From positions 62,001 through 126,000 of the forward strand of contig JAEUPJ010000006.1 in the NCBI GenBank assembly GCA_016790285.1: 64,000 bases of DNA, given 5' to 3'. The notes under the pieces were generated by a model, which worked only from the letters and a program-made list of their open reading frames with translations, did not search any database and had not been told where the DNA came from. The translations under genes and the position numbers were made by a program. Numbering within the stretch: the stretch's first letter is position 1; each line of letters opens with the position of its first letter. Below are positions 23,845-32,703 of this stretch, piece after piece. Source of the stretch: Roseateles sp. GTDB lineage: Bacteria; Pseudomonadota; Gammaproteobacteria; Burkholderiales; Burkholderiaceae_C.

Positions 23845-24609
23845 TCAGGCCAGGGATTCGTACAGCGCCACCAGCTCCTGCGTGAGCTTGTGCCGCGGGT
23901 CGAGGTGGATCATGGGCCGGCTCAGCTCGTGCGACTCCTTCACCTTCACGCTGCTGGAGAGGTAGGGCTCGAGCACCGGCAGGCCCTCGTCGAGCAGCTC
24001 CTGCACCACGCGCTGAGGCAGCGAGGCGCGGGCCTGGAACTGGTTGACGACGATGCCCTCGACCGACAGCTCCGGCGCGTGGTCGGCGCGGATTTCCTCC
24101 ACCGCTTCCAGCAGCCCGTAGAGCGCGCGGCGCGAGAAGTCGTCGCAGTCGAAAGGGATGAGGCAGCCCTGCGCCGCGATCAGCGCCGAGCGGGTGTAGA
24201 AGTTCAGCGCGGGCGGCGTGTCGATCCAGATCTCGTCGTAGTCGTCCGCCAGCGGCAGCAGCGCGTCGCGCAGCTTGTAGATCTTGTAGCGGCTCTCCAG
24301 CTTGCCGTGCAGCTCGTCGAGCTCGGCGCTGGCCGGCATGAGGTGCAGGTTCTCCCAGGGCGTCTCGGTGACGAACTCGGTGGCGGCCGGCGCGCGCACG
24401 CTGAACTTCAGCGTCGACTCGAAGAAGGCGGCCGAGCCCGCCGCGCCCTCATCGAGCGCCTCGCCCATCAGGTAGCGGCTGGTGTTGCCCTGCCGGTCCA
24501 GGTCGATGACCAGCACCCGCCTGCCGCTCGCCGCGGCGATGGCCGCCAGGTTGCTCGTGATCGTGGACTTGCCCACGCCACCCTTCTGGTTGAACACGAC
24601 TCGCCGCAT
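23845..24609 (-). CDS. ParA/MinD-family ATPase (orphan)
   Basis: 254 aa. Deviant Walker A KGGVGKST at residues 9-16, switch II VIDLDRQGN, and Walker B-like DEIWIDTPPALN. MRRVVFNQKGGVGK starts directly at the first strand, so there is no N-terminal DNA-binding extension as in plasmid ParA; it is a chromosomal small ParA. A GGAGGTG sits before the ATG. No parB-like gene or parS site is seen. Orphan ParA-like ATPases place cargo such as chemosensory arrays, carboxysomes or flagella; the neighbours (cyclophilin, 2OG oxygenase) do not point to a cargo. Confidence 0.85.
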   Translation of the reverse strand: MRRVVFNQKGGVGKSTITSNLAAIAAASGRRVLVIDLDRQGNTSRYLMGEALDEGAAGSAAFFESTLKFSVRAPAATEFVTETPWENLHLMPASAELDELHGKLESRYKIYKLRDALLPLADDYDEIWIDTPPALNFYTRSALIAAQGCLIPFDCDDFSRRALYGLLEAVEEIRADHAPELSVEGIVVNQFQARASLPQRVVQELLDEGLPVLEPYLSSSVKVKESHELSRPMIHLDPRHKLTQELVALYESLA

Positions 24610-24658
24610 CGCTGCACCTCCGGTTGAGGCGCTGATTGTGCACTGCAGCAATGGCCGA

Positions 24659-25237
24659 TCAAGCGCGGCGCACGGGCCCGATGGCGATCGGCGCGGCCAG
24701 CCACTGCTCGGCACCGGCGCGCGCGTGCAGGGCGCGCACCACGTCCATGCCCTGCACCACCTGGCCAAAGGCGGCAAAGCCCTGGCCGTCGGGATTGCGG
24801 CGGCCGCCGAAGTCCAGCTCGGGCTGCTCGCCGATGCAGATGAAGAACTCGGCCGTGGCCGTGCCCGGCGCGCCGCGCGCCATCGACACCGTGCCGTCGC
24901 GGTGGCGCAGGCCGGTCTTGCGCGTGGTTTCGTGGGCGATGGCCGGGCGCAGCGGCGGCGCGTCGTCCTTCATGTTCAGGCCCCACTGCACGACCTCGAT
25001 CTTGTGGGTGCTCTGGGGCTGGTTGGCCAGCGTCACGAGGCGGTAGACCCAGGCTCGGTCGAGCTGGTGGGCGTCCACATAGGCGAGGTAGTTCGCCACC
25101 GTGACGGGGGCGACGGCCGTGTCCACTTCGATGACGAAAGCGCCGAGCGGCGTGTCCACGCGTGTGCGCACGGTGGTGGTGGCAGCTTGCGCGGCCAGCG
25201 GCAGGGCGGCCAGGGCGATGAGGTGGCGGCGTTGCAT
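24659..25237 (-). CDS. Exported cyclophilin-type peptidyl-prolyl isomerase
   Basis: 192 aa. Signal peptide MQRRHLIALAALPLAAQA, then a cyclophilin fold: TPLGAFVIEVDTAVAPVTVANYL, GTVSMARGAPGTATAEFFI and FAAFGQVVQGMDVV. It lacks the canonical FHRVI segment (VYRLVTLANQ instead) and the loop is long, so isomerase activity may be weak. Periplasmic location is expected. It is nine bases downstream of the ABM-domain gene on the same strand. Confidence 0.82.
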   Translation of the reverse strand: MQRRHLIALAALPLAAQAATTTVRTRVDTPLGAFVIEVDTAVAPVTVANYLAYVDAHQLDRAWVYRLVTLANQPQSTHKIEVVQWGLNMKDDAPPLRPAIAHETTRKTGLRHRDGTVSMARGAPGTATAEFFICIGEQPELDFGGRRNPDGQGFAAFGQVVQGMDVVRALHARAGAEQWLAAPIAIGPVRRA

Positions 25238-25245
25238 GGCAGGCC

Positions 25246-25566
25246 TCAGGCGGTGGTGAGCGGATGGTCGATGCCGCCGTCGCCATAGCTGCGCAGCACC
25301 TCGGCGATGACGACCTGGTAGCCCTTCAGCCAGCGGGCCTGCGCGGCCTTGGCTTCGCGGTGGGCGGGGTGGCTCATGAGCTGCTGCAGGGCTTCCATGG
25401 AATCCCAGTAATAGACATTGGAGATGAGGCCGGTCGTCGCGTTCTCCCAGGCCTCCTCGCCGCGGTAACCGGGGATGGCGCGCGCGACCTCGGCAATGCG
25501 CTCGTCCAGCGCAAAGAACTCGGCGTCGTAGTCGCCCTTGGCGAAGGTGAAGGTGGAGGTGAACAT
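25246..25566 (-). CDS. ABM-domain (dimeric alpha-beta barrel) protein
   Basis: 106 aa with the ferredoxin-like dimeric barrel of antibiotic biosynthesis monooxygenases and related haem-degrading or unknown proteins: MFTSTFTFAKGD, a helix with IAEVARAIPGYRGEEAW, NVYYWDSMEALQQLMSHPAHREAK. The H-P-x-H-R segment is typical of the family. Its ATG overlaps the stop of the radical SAM gene by 1 base, so the two are co-translated. Substrate unknown; it could be a small chaperone or oxygenase acting on the radical SAM product. Confidence 0.75.
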   Translation of the reverse strand: MFTSTFTFAKGDYDAEFFALDERIAEVARAIPGYRGEEAWENATTGLISNVYYWDSMEALQQLMSHPAHREAKAAQARWLKGYQVVIAEVLRSYGDGGIDHPLTTA

Positions 25567-27473
25567 CAGCGCGGGGTGGTGAGGGCGCGCTCGACGAAGC
25601 GGCGCGGCACGGTGGTCTTGGGCACGCGCACGGGGAACCAGCTGCGGATGTCGCTGTCGATGCCGATGCCGTGCATGAAGTTGTACAGGCCCTTCTTCAG
25701 TCCCTGGCCCAGGCCGTCATGGTCGGTGGGCGTGGGGTCGATGAAGGCGATGTCGTTCCTGGCGAAGCGGCCCGGCGGCAGCGGCTGCAGCGTCACGCCG
25801 TACTCCGCCGGGTTCAGCCCCACGGGCGAGTGCACGGTGCAGGCGAAGCGGTGGAAGAAGCCGCTGTGGATGCAGCCGTTCTCGAACAGCTGGCGCACGT
25901 ACTCCAGCGCGTCCACGGTGTCCTGCGTCGTCTGCGTAGGGAAACCGTACATCAGGTAGGCATGCACCAGCACGCCGGCATCTGCGAACGCCTTGGTCAC
26001 ACGGGCCACCTGCTCGACGCTCACGCCCTTCTTCATCAGCTTGAGCAGCCGGTCGGAGGCCACCTCCAGGCCGCCGGAGATGGCGATGCACCCGCTGTCG
26101 GCCAGCAGCTGGCACAACTCGGGCGTGAAGGTCTTCTCGAAGCGGATGTTGCCCCACCAGCTGATGGCCACGCCGCGCCGGAGCAGCTCCTCGGCCAGGG
26201 CCTTGAGCGCCTTCGGCGGCGCGGCTTCGTCCACGAAGTGAAAGCCCGTCTGCCCCGTCTCGCGCACGATGGCTTCGATGCGGTCCACCAGCACGCTGGC
26301 GCTCGCCGCCTCGTAGCGGGAGATGTAGTCCAGGCTCACGTCGCAGAAGCTGCACTTCTTCCAGTAGCAGCCGTGGGCCACGGTCAGCTTGTTCCAGCGG
26401 CCGTCGCTCCAGAGCCGGTTCATGGGGTTGAGCATGTCCAGCAGCGACAGGTAGCGGTCCAGCGGCAGGCCGTCCCACGTTGGCGTGCCGACGTCGTCGA
26501 ACGGGATGTCGGGCTCCACGAAGTTGGTGTACTTCACCTCGCCCGCCTCGCGGCTGAAGGTGCGCACGAGACGCGTCTTCGAGCGCTTGCCGGCCACATG
26601 CTCCAGCAGCGCCAGCAGCGGCCGCTCGCCGGCGTCCAGCGTGACGTGGTCGAAGAAATCGAACACGCGCGGTTCGGCCAGCTCGCGCAGCTCGGTGTTC
26701 ACATAACCGCCCCCCAGCACGGTGACGACGTGCGGCCGTGCGGCCTTGACGGCCTGCGCGATGCGAAACGCCGCGTACACCGAGCCGGGGAAGGGCACGG
26801 ACAGCAGCACCACGTCGGGCTCGTGGGCCGCGAGCGCCTGCAGCGCCAGGCGCTGCAGCGTGGTGTCGATGAGGTGGGGCGGCGCGGCCAGGGCCTCGGC
26901 GAGCGGGTCGAAGTGCGGCTGCGCGGCGGCCAGCTTCTCGGCGTAGCGCACGAACTCGAAGCGCGCGTCCACCGCATCGCGCAGCACGTCGGCCAGGTCG
27001 TTCAGGAACAGCGTGGCCAGGTGGCGCGCGCGGTCCTGCAGGCCCAGCGCCCCGAAGGCCCACGCAAGCGGGTCCTCGCCCTCTTCGCCGATGTAGTGGT
27101 CCAGCGACGCAAAGCGCGCGCCCTCGGGCAGGAAGGTGCGCGTGTTGATGCGGTGCGCCACCGTCGGGTCGCGCCCCTGCAGGAAGGCCAGCGCCCGCGG
27201 CGTGACGGCGGCGATGGCGTCGAACTCGGCGTCGAACCAGGCCGTCTGCGGCGTGCGGTCGCCCGGGGACAGGGCCTGCACGGCCTCTCGCACGCTGGCC
27301 AGGCCCGCTGGCGAGAACAGCTCCAGCACCAGCGACAGGGCCAGGTCCACCTGGCGCGCGTCCATGCTGCGCGAGCGCAGGAAGCCGGTGAGATAGGCGG
27401 TGGACGGGTAGGGCGTGTTCAGCTGCGTCATCGGGGGGATGACGGCAAGCACGCGGGGCGACGGGGACGACAT
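25566..27473 (-). CDS. B12-binding-type radical SAM protein with CX4CX2C motif
   Basis: 635 aa. The N-terminal about 300 residues fit a B12-binding-like Rossmann domain (LAVIPPMTQLNTPYPSTAYL, then VVTVLGGGYVNTELRELAEP and FDHVTLDAGERPLLALLEHV). The radical SAM core follows with the cluster motif HGCYWKKCSFCD. Read from the bases, the cysteines are spaced CX4CX2C, not the usual CX3CX2C. Downstream segments ISWWGNIRFEKTFTPELC, AISGGLEVASDRLLKLMKKG and VHAYLMYGFPTQT are normal for the fold. It should cleave SAM to a 5'-deoxyadenosyl radical, perhaps using cobalamin for methyl transfer. The coupled ABM protein is its closest neighbour. Substrate unknown. Confidence 0.83.
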   Translation of the reverse strand: MSSPSPRVLAVIPPMTQLNTPYPSTAYLTGFLRSRSMDARQVDLALSLVLELFSPAGLASVREAVQALSPGDRTPQTAWFDAEFDAIAAVTPRALAFLQGRDPTVAHRINTRTFLPEGARFASLDHYIGEEGEDPLAWAFGALGLQDRARHLATLFLNDLADVLRDAVDARFEFVRYAEKLAAAQPHFDPLAEALAAPPHLIDTTLQRLALQALAAHEPDVVLLSVPFPGSVYAAFRIAQAVKAARPHVVTVLGGGYVNTELRELAEPRVFDFFDHVTLDAGERPLLALLEHVAGKRSKTRLVRTFSREAGEVKYTNFVEPDIPFDDVGTPTWDGLPLDRYLSLLDMLNPMNRLWSDGRWNKLTVAHGCYWKKCSFCDVSLDYISRYEAASASVLVDRIEAIVRETGQTGFHFVDEAAPPKALKALAEELLRRGVAISWWGNIRFEKTFTPELCQLLADSGCIAISGGLEVASDRLLKLMKKGVSVEQVARVTKAFADAGVLVHAYLMYGFPTQTTQDTVDALEYVRQLFENGCIHSGFFHRFACTVHSPVGLNPAEYGVTLQPLPPGRFARNDIAFIDPTPTDHDGLGQGLKKGLYNFMHGIGIDSDIRSWFPVRVPKTTVPRRFVERALTTPR

Positions 27474-27496
27474 GACCGCGATTGTCGCGGCGCGGG

Positions 27497-29143
27497 TCAG
27501 GCGGTCAGCCAGCCCGCCAGCTTCTCAGCGATCATCAGCGTCGGCGAGTTCGTATTGCCGCTCGTGATGGTGGGCATGACGCTCGCGTCCGCCACACGCA
27601 GGCCCGTCACGCCGCGCACGCGCAGCCGGGCGTCGACCACGGCGCCAGGGTCGTCCTTGCGGCCCATGCGGCAGGTGCCCACGGGGTGGAAGATGGTGGT
27701 CGCGATGTCGCCGGCCAGCCGCGCGAGTTCCTCGTCGGTCTGGTACTGCGTGCCGGGCTTGTATTCCTCGGGCTTGAAGGCCGTCAGCGCCGGCTGGGCC
27801 ACGATCTGGCGCGTGAGGCGCAGGCTGCGCGCGGCGACCTGGCAGTCTTCTTCCGTGGACAGGTAGTTGGGCTTGATGGCCGGCGCCACGGTGGCGTCGG
27901 GCGAGGTGATGTGCACCCAGCCACGGCTCGTCGGGTTCAGGTTGCACACGCTCGCCGTGAAGGCGTTGAAGGTGTGCAGCGGCTCACCGAAGGCGTCCAG
28001 CGACAGCGGCTGCACGTGGTACTCCAGGTCGGGCCAGACCTTGTCGGGGCTGCTGCGCGTGAAGGCGCCGAGCTGGCTGGGCGCCATGCTCATGGGGCCG
28101 CTGCGGCGCAGTGCATATTCCAGGCCGATCATGACCTTGCCCAGCAGCGACGCGGCGCGCGTGTTGAGCGTCGTGGCGCCCTGCACCTTGTAGACCGAGC
28201 GGATCTGCAGGTGGTCCTGCAGGTTGCCGCCGACGCCGGGCAGGTCGCGCTCCACCGGGATGCCGAACTTCTGCAGCAGCTGCACGGGGCCCAGGCCCGA
28301 GAGCTGCAGGATCTGCGGCGAGCCGATGGCGCCCGCGGCCAGGATGACTTCGCCGCCCGCGTTCAGCCAGGGCTGCTCCACGCCGCGCGGGGTGATGACC
28401 TCCACGCCGCCGCAGCGCAGGCCGCTGTCGTCGTGCATCAGGCGCAGCTTGCGCACCTGCGCGCCCGTCCACAGCTCGAAGTTGGGGCGCCCCAGGCAGG
28501 TCGGGCGCAGGAAGGCCTTGGCGGTGTTCCAGCGCCAGCCCTTCTTCTGGTTGACCTCGAAATAACCCACGCCCTCGTTCGTGCCGGCGTTGAAGTCGCT
28601 TGTCGACGGGATGCCCGCCTGGTTGGCCGCGGCGGCGAAGGCGTCCAGGATGGGCCAGCGCAGGCGCTGCTGCTCCACGCGCCATTCGCCCTTGTGGCCA
28701 TGCACGTCGGCGAAGCCCTCGGGGGCGGTCTTGGGGTTGTCCAGCCGCCAGTGGTTCTCGTGGCGCCGGAAGGCCTTGAGCACCCGCTCCCAGCGCCAGG
28801 TGTCGTCGCCGGCGACGGCGGCCCAGTGGTCGTAGTCGCGGCTCTGGCCGCGCATGTAGATCATGCCGTTGATGCTGGAGCACCCGCCCAGCACCTTGCC
28901 GCGGGGGTAGCGCAGGCTGCGCCCGTTCAGACCCGCCTCCGCCTCGGTGTTGAAGCACCAGTCGGTGCGCGGGTTGCCGATGCAGTGCAGGTAGCCCACG
29001 GGGATGTGGATCCAGTGGTAGTCGTCCTTGCCGCCCGCCTCCAGCAGCAGCACGCGCTTTTGCGGGTCGGCGCTGAGGCGGTTGGCCAGCAGGCAGCCGG
29101 CCGTGCCGGCGCCCACGATGATGTAGTCGAAACCTTGGGACAT
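27497..29143 (-). CDS. GMC-family FAD oxidoreductase (choline/alcohol dehydrogenase type)
   Basis: 548 aa. N-terminal FAD dinucleotide-binding motif VGAGTAGCLLANRLS, the GMC signatures YPRGKVLGGCSSINGMIYMRG and GAIGSPQILQLSGLGP, and the C-terminal catalytic FHPVGTCRMG followed by ADASVMPTITSGNTNSPTLM. These enzymes oxidise primary alcohols such as choline or alkanols. No betaine genes are nearby, so the substrate is open. It begins 15 bases after the creD stop on the same strand and could be read through from creD. Confidence 0.87.
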   Translation of the reverse strand: MSQGFDYIIVGAGTAGCLLANRLSADPQKRVLLLEAGGKDDYHWIHIPVGYLHCIGNPRTDWCFNTEAEAGLNGRSLRYPRGKVLGGCSSINGMIYMRGQSRDYDHWAAVAGDDTWRWERVLKAFRRHENHWRLDNPKTAPEGFADVHGHKGEWRVEQQRLRWPILDAFAAAANQAGIPSTSDFNAGTNEGVGYFEVNQKKGWRWNTAKAFLRPTCLGRPNFELWTGAQVRKLRLMHDDSGLRCGGVEVITPRGVEQPWLNAGGEVILAAGAIGSPQILQLSGLGPVQLLQKFGIPVERDLPGVGGNLQDHLQIRSVYKVQGATTLNTRAASLLGKVMIGLEYALRRSGPMSMAPSQLGAFTRSSPDKVWPDLEYHVQPLSLDAFGEPLHTFNAFTASVCNLNPTSRGWVHITSPDATVAPAIKPNYLSTEEDCQVAARSLRLTRQIVAQPALTAFKPEEYKPGTQYQTDEELARLAGDIATTIFHPVGTCRMGRKDDPGAVVDARLRVRGVTGLRVADASVMPTITSGNTNSPTLMIAEKLAGWLTA

Positions 29144-29158
29144 GACCCCTAGCGTAAT

Positions 29159-30556
29159 TCACTCGTGGGTGGGTGTGCTGCCACCCAGCCGGTACCAGTC
29201 CAGCCGGCGGGTGACGGTCATCACGACCGCCAGCACCGCAAAGAGCATCACCGCGCCGATCACCAGGGCCGTCTGCTCCCGGCTCAGCAGCACATACAGC
29301 GCCCCGTACAGCAGCGCAATGCCGCCGCCGAAGGCCCCGCCCCGCCACCAGCCGCCGAGCATGGCCGCGGCGTACTGGGTCAGCACCACGGCCGCCGCCG
29401 CTGCGGCGATCAGGTAGGCCACCAGGAAGGGCAGGTGCTCGGCCAGGCTCAGCAGCAGCAGGAAGAACAGGCTCAGCGCCAGGCCCACCAGCAGGTACTG
29501 CACCGGGTGCACGCGCCGGCCCGTCAGCAACTCGGTCAGGCCGACGGTGACGAAGGTGAGGGCGATGAACATCAGCCCGTACTTGATCGCGCGGTCGCTC
29601 ATGACGTAGGGGTTCACGGGGTCGATGAGCTCGACGGCGAGCACGTCCAGGCTGCCCCTGGCCGAGGCGGCCGGCGTGGCGTTGATGGGTTCGTCGGCGG
29701 CGGCATAGCCCGCCGGGCTGCGCGGCAGCTCGGGCAGCCCCTTGCCGGCCAGCAGGTCCGGCACGGCCGTGCTCGCCAGTGACGACACCTGCCAGCGCGC
29801 CGAGAAGCCGCTCACGCCCACCTGATGCTCCACGGGCAGGAACTGCCCCGTGAAGCTCGGGTGCGGCCAGCTCGACTGCAGGCTCACCTGCGTGTCGCCG
29901 GCCGCCGGCACGATGCCCAGGCGCTGGCTGCCCACCAGGCTGAGCCTGACCGACAGCTTGAGCGGGTCCTCCAGGCGCACCTCGCTCAGCACGCCGCGCA
30001 GGCCGCCCGGGAAGGCGGGGTGGCCCGTGCCGGGCTGCACCGGCAGTGCCTGCCCGTCGCGCAGCAGCTCGGCCGTGCGGATGCCGCGCGTGTCGCTCAG
30101 CGCCAGGAAGGCCGAGACGTCACCGCAGGCCATGCGGCTGCCCGTGTGCTCGGCCTTGGGCACCAGCGCCGCCAGGTTGTCCCAGCGCGCTTCGAGCTTG
30201 AGCTGGCTGGCGTAGGTGTTCACCTTGAAGAGCCCCCGCTTGCGCACTTCGGGGCTGATGCCGCCGGTGACTTCCAGCCGGCTCGGCGTGGCCACGAGCC
30301 AGAAGTCGCGGGACTCGATCGAGTCCTTGGCACCCGCGGCGCCGGGCACGGCCCAGCTTTCCTTGCAGGCGCGCGCCAGCAGAGGCCCGGCGAGGGCCTG
30401 CGCGCCCGCGAGGGACTGCTCGACGTTCTGCGTGGCCTCGCGCTGGCGCCATTGGCGCTCGTGCGCCAGGCCGCCGATCTGGGCGAGCACGATGCACAGC
30501 AGGAGGGTGACGACGGCCAGGATGGCCAGCTTGGCGAATGTGGGGTTGAGCTTCAT
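29159..30556 (-). CDS. creD: CreD-family inner-membrane protein
   Basis: 465 aa. TM1 at about 10-28 (AILAVVTLLLCIVLAQIGGL), a large periplasmic domain (about 30-310) with the family segment LSDTRGIRTAELLRDG, and a cluster of membrane helices from about 325 on (YGLMFIALTFVTVGLTELL, PVQYLLVGLALSLFFLLLL, LVAYLIAAAAAAVVL). CreD is the main CreBC-regulated product of enterics and pseudomonads and affects envelope and beta-lactam phenotypes. A perfect cre tag lies about 45 bases before its ATG. creC ends 59 bases upstream. Confidence 0.9.
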   Translation of the reverse strand: MKLNPTFAKLAILAVVTLLLCIVLAQIGGLAHERQWRQREATQNVEQSLAGAQALAGPLLARACKESWAVPGAAGAKDSIESRDFWLVATPSRLEVTGGISPEVRKRGLFKVNTYASQLKLEARWDNLAALVPKAEHTGSRMACGDVSAFLALSDTRGIRTAELLRDGQALPVQPGTGHPAFPGGLRGVLSEVRLEDPLKLSVRLSLVGSQRLGIVPAAGDTQVSLQSSWPHPSFTGQFLPVEHQVGVSGFSARWQVSSLASTAVPDLLAGKGLPELPRSPAGYAAADEPINATPAASARGSLDVLAVELIDPVNPYVMSDRAIKYGLMFIALTFVTVGLTELLTGRRVHPVQYLLVGLALSLFFLLLLSLAEHLPFLVAYLIAAAAAAVVLTQYAAAMLGGWWRGGAFGGGIALLYGALYVLLSREQTALVIGAVMLFAVLAVVMTVTRRLDWYRLGGSTPTHE

Positions 30557-30598
30557 GCCGCCAGCATCGCCAGCGGCCGTGAGGGCCTGACGAGCTGT

Positions 30599-30614
30599 GT
30601 GAAGCCGGCGTGAA
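30599..30614 (-). promoter_or_regulatory. cre tag (CreB binding site) before creD
   Basis: Reading the minus strand: TTCAC-GCCGGC-TTCAC, an exact match to the published CreB/BlrA tag TTCAC-N6-TTCAC. It sits in the 59-base creC-creD gap, just after the creC stop, positioned to drive creD from its own promoter. Confidence 0.82.
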
Positions 30615-30615
30615 G

Positions 30616-32040
30616 TCAGCGCGGCAGCGTCAGCATCACCCGCAGGCCCGGGTCGGCGGCCTCAAAGGCCAGCCGGCCGCCGTGCAGCTCGGCCACGCGG
30701 CGGGCGATGGCCAGGCCCAGGCCCGAGCCTTTCACGAGGCTGCCGGGCCGCGCCGTGGAGAAGAAGCGTTTGCCCAGCTGCGCGAAGCCCGCCGTCGGCA
30801 CGCCGGGCCCGTGGTCGCGCAGCGCCAGGCGCGCGGCCGTCGGCGTGGCGCTGACGCTGAGTTCCAGCGCCGAGCCGGCCGGGGCGAAGTCGATGGCATT
30901 GACCAGCAGGTTGCCGAAGGCCAGTTCCAGCAGCGCCGGGTCCACGTCCACCATCACGGCTTCCCGCGCGGCCCAGGCCACGGCCAGCCCCCGCTGCGCC
31001 AGGCGTGGCGCCTGGCGGTCGAGCTGCGCGTCGGCCCATGCGGCCAACTCGACGCGCTGGCGCTCGCCCAGGCCCACCTGCGCCTCCAGCTGCGACAGCG
31101 CGAGCACCCGCTCCACCAGCGTCTGCAGCCGGGCGGTCTGGTCCAGCACCTGGCCGGCGAAGCGCTGGCGGTCGGCGGGGGGCAGGTCGTCCTGCAGCAG
31201 CTCTCCACTGGCGCGCAGCGCGGCCAGCGGGCTCTTGAGTTCGTGGGTCAGGGCGCGCACGTCGTGCTCCAGTTGCTCGCGGCCTTCCAGCCGGCGGCGC
31301 ATGTCGTCCATGGCGTGGGCGAGGTCGCCAAGCTCGCCGGGCATGGTGGGCGGCGCGATGGCCTGGCCCGCCTGTGCCTGCTGCGCGTAGCGGCGCAGCC
31401 GGCGCACGGAGGCCACCAGCCACAGCGTCACGGCCACGCCTGTGGCCAGGCTCACCGCCAGCAGCAGCGCGCCGGCCCAGAACACGCGGCGCTCGGCCCG
31501 GTCGATGAAGCGCTGCACGCTGGCCACGGGCTTGGAGACGCTCACCACGCCCACCGTGCGCCCGCCCTGCCGCACGGGCGCGGCCACCACCAGCACCGTG
31601 CTGCGGTCCTGCTGGGCCACGAGCGGGCTGGCGCGCGCACCGTACTCGCCGCGCAGCGTGAGGGCCACGTCGCGCCACTGCGAGTAGTCCTGGCCGATGG
31701 CGCTGGGCTCGCCCGAATCGAGCAGCACGCGGCCGGTGGCATCGGTCACGACGACGCGCAGGTCCAGGCTCTGCTTGCGCAGGCCCCAGATGACGGCGTC
31801 CACCGGCCGCTGCCGGTATCGCTGCAGGGCCTGGTCCAGCGGTCCGCCCGGGCGGGGCGGGCCAGCGGCGAACTCCTGCACGGCGGTTTCGGCCAGCAGG
31901 TGGGCGGTGTCCACCATCAGGTCTTCCATCACCTCGCGCACGCTGGGCTTGACCTCGGCGAGGAACACCTTCAGCAGCAGCACCGCCGACAAGCCCGCGA
32001 TGAGGAAGAAGCCGAAGAAGACGCGCAGGCCCAGCCGCAT
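30616..32040 (-). CDS. creC: Sensor histidine kinase CreC
   Basis: 474 aa. The N terminus MRLGLRVFFGFFLIAGLSAV and the following EVKPSVREVMEDLMVDTAHLL are typical of CreC. Two TM helices (about 8-27 and 178-200) bracket a periplasmic sensor. Then HAMP, HisKA (VRALTHELKSPLAALRAS) and HATPase (DHGPGVP, KGSGLGLAIARRV). It should phosphorylate CreB; in enterics the signal is linked to carbon source and, in pseudomonads, to PBP inhibition. Its ATG is three bases after creB. Confidence 0.9.
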   Translation of the reverse strand: MRLGLRVFFGFFLIAGLSAVLLLKVFLAEVKPSVREVMEDLMVDTAHLLAETAVQEFAAGPPRPGGPLDQALQRYRQRPVDAVIWGLRKQSLDLRVVVTDATGRVLLDSGEPSAIGQDYSQWRDVALTLRGEYGARASPLVAQQDRSTVLVVAAPVRQGGRTVGVVSVSKPVASVQRFIDRAERRVFWAGALLLAVSLATGVAVTLWLVASVRRLRRYAQQAQAGQAIAPPTMPGELGDLAHAMDDMRRRLEGREQLEHDVRALTHELKSPLAALRASGELLQDDLPPADRQRFAGQVLDQTARLQTLVERVLALSQLEAQVGLGERQRVELAAWADAQLDRQAPRLAQRGLAVAWAAREAVMVDVDPALLELAFGNLLVNAIDFAPAGSALELSVSATPTAARLALRDHGPGVPTAGFAQLGKRFFSTARPGSLVKGSGLGLAIARRVAELHGGRLAFEAADPGLRVMLTLPR

Positions 32041-32043
32041 GGC

Positions 32044-32703
32044 TCAGGGCTCCAGCGAGTAGCCCAGCCCGCGGTGCGTCTTGATCGGGTCGCGCGCCGG
32101 GGCCGCCTCGCGCAGCTTGGCGCGCAGCGTCTTGATGTGGGTGTCCACCGTGCGGTCGGTGCTCTCGGCGCTGCTGCCCCAGACCGCGTCCAGCAGCGCG
32201 TCGCGGCTGTGGATGCGGCGCGGCGCGCGCAGCAGGTGCGTCAGCAGCCCGAGCTCCAGCTTGGTGAGGTTCAGCGCCACGCCGTCGAGCAGCACGCGCG
32301 TGCCGTCCACGACGAAGCCCGGCGCGGCGGGTGGGGCGGCCTGGGCGCGGCGCAGCAGGGCGCGCACCCGCGCCACCAGCTCGCGCGGGCTGAAGGGCTT
32401 GGCCAGGTAGTCGTCGGCCCCCAGCTCCAGGCCGAGCACGCGGTCCATCTCGTCGCTGCGGGCGCTGAGCACGATGACGGGCAGGTGCCTGAGCGGCCCG
32501 GCGCGCAGCTCGCGGCACAGGTCCAGCCCGTGGCCGTCGGGCAGGCCGATGTCCAGGATGAGCAGCTGCGGCGGCGGGGCGCGGTGCAGCTGCTCGCGCG
32601 CCTCGGCCAGCCAGGCCCGGTGTTCCACCTCGAAGCCCTCGCGGCGCAGCGCGAAGGCGACGGTGTCCGCGATCGCGGGGTCGTCTTCCAGCAGCAGGAT
32701 CAC
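32044..32703 (-). CDS. creB: Response regulator CreB
   Basis: 219 aa from a GTG start at 32703; the protein begins ILLLEDDP with the acidic pocket, phospho-acceptor Asp in LLILDIGLPDGHGLDL, VIVLSARSDE and DYLAKPFSP, then an OmpR-type winged helix ending THRGLGYSLEP. The GTG overlaps the nitronate monooxygenase stop (GTGA), so creB is coupled to that gene. The tag it should bind is found before creD. Confidence 0.9.
   Translation of the reverse strand: MILLLEDDPAIADTVAFALRREGFEVEHRAWLAEAREQLHRAPPPQLLILDIGLPDGHGLDLCRELRAGPLRHLPVIVLSARSDEMDRVLGLELGADDYLAKPFSPRELVARVRALLRRAQAAPPAAPGFVVDGTRVLLDGVALNLTKLELGLLTHLLRAPRRIHSRDALLDAVWGSSAESTDRTVDTHIKTLRAKLREAAPARDPIKTHRGLGYSLEP

Noticed and set aside
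23845-24609. ParA as a sign of an integrated plasmid
   Set aside because: No parB, parS, replication gene or change in base composition nearby.
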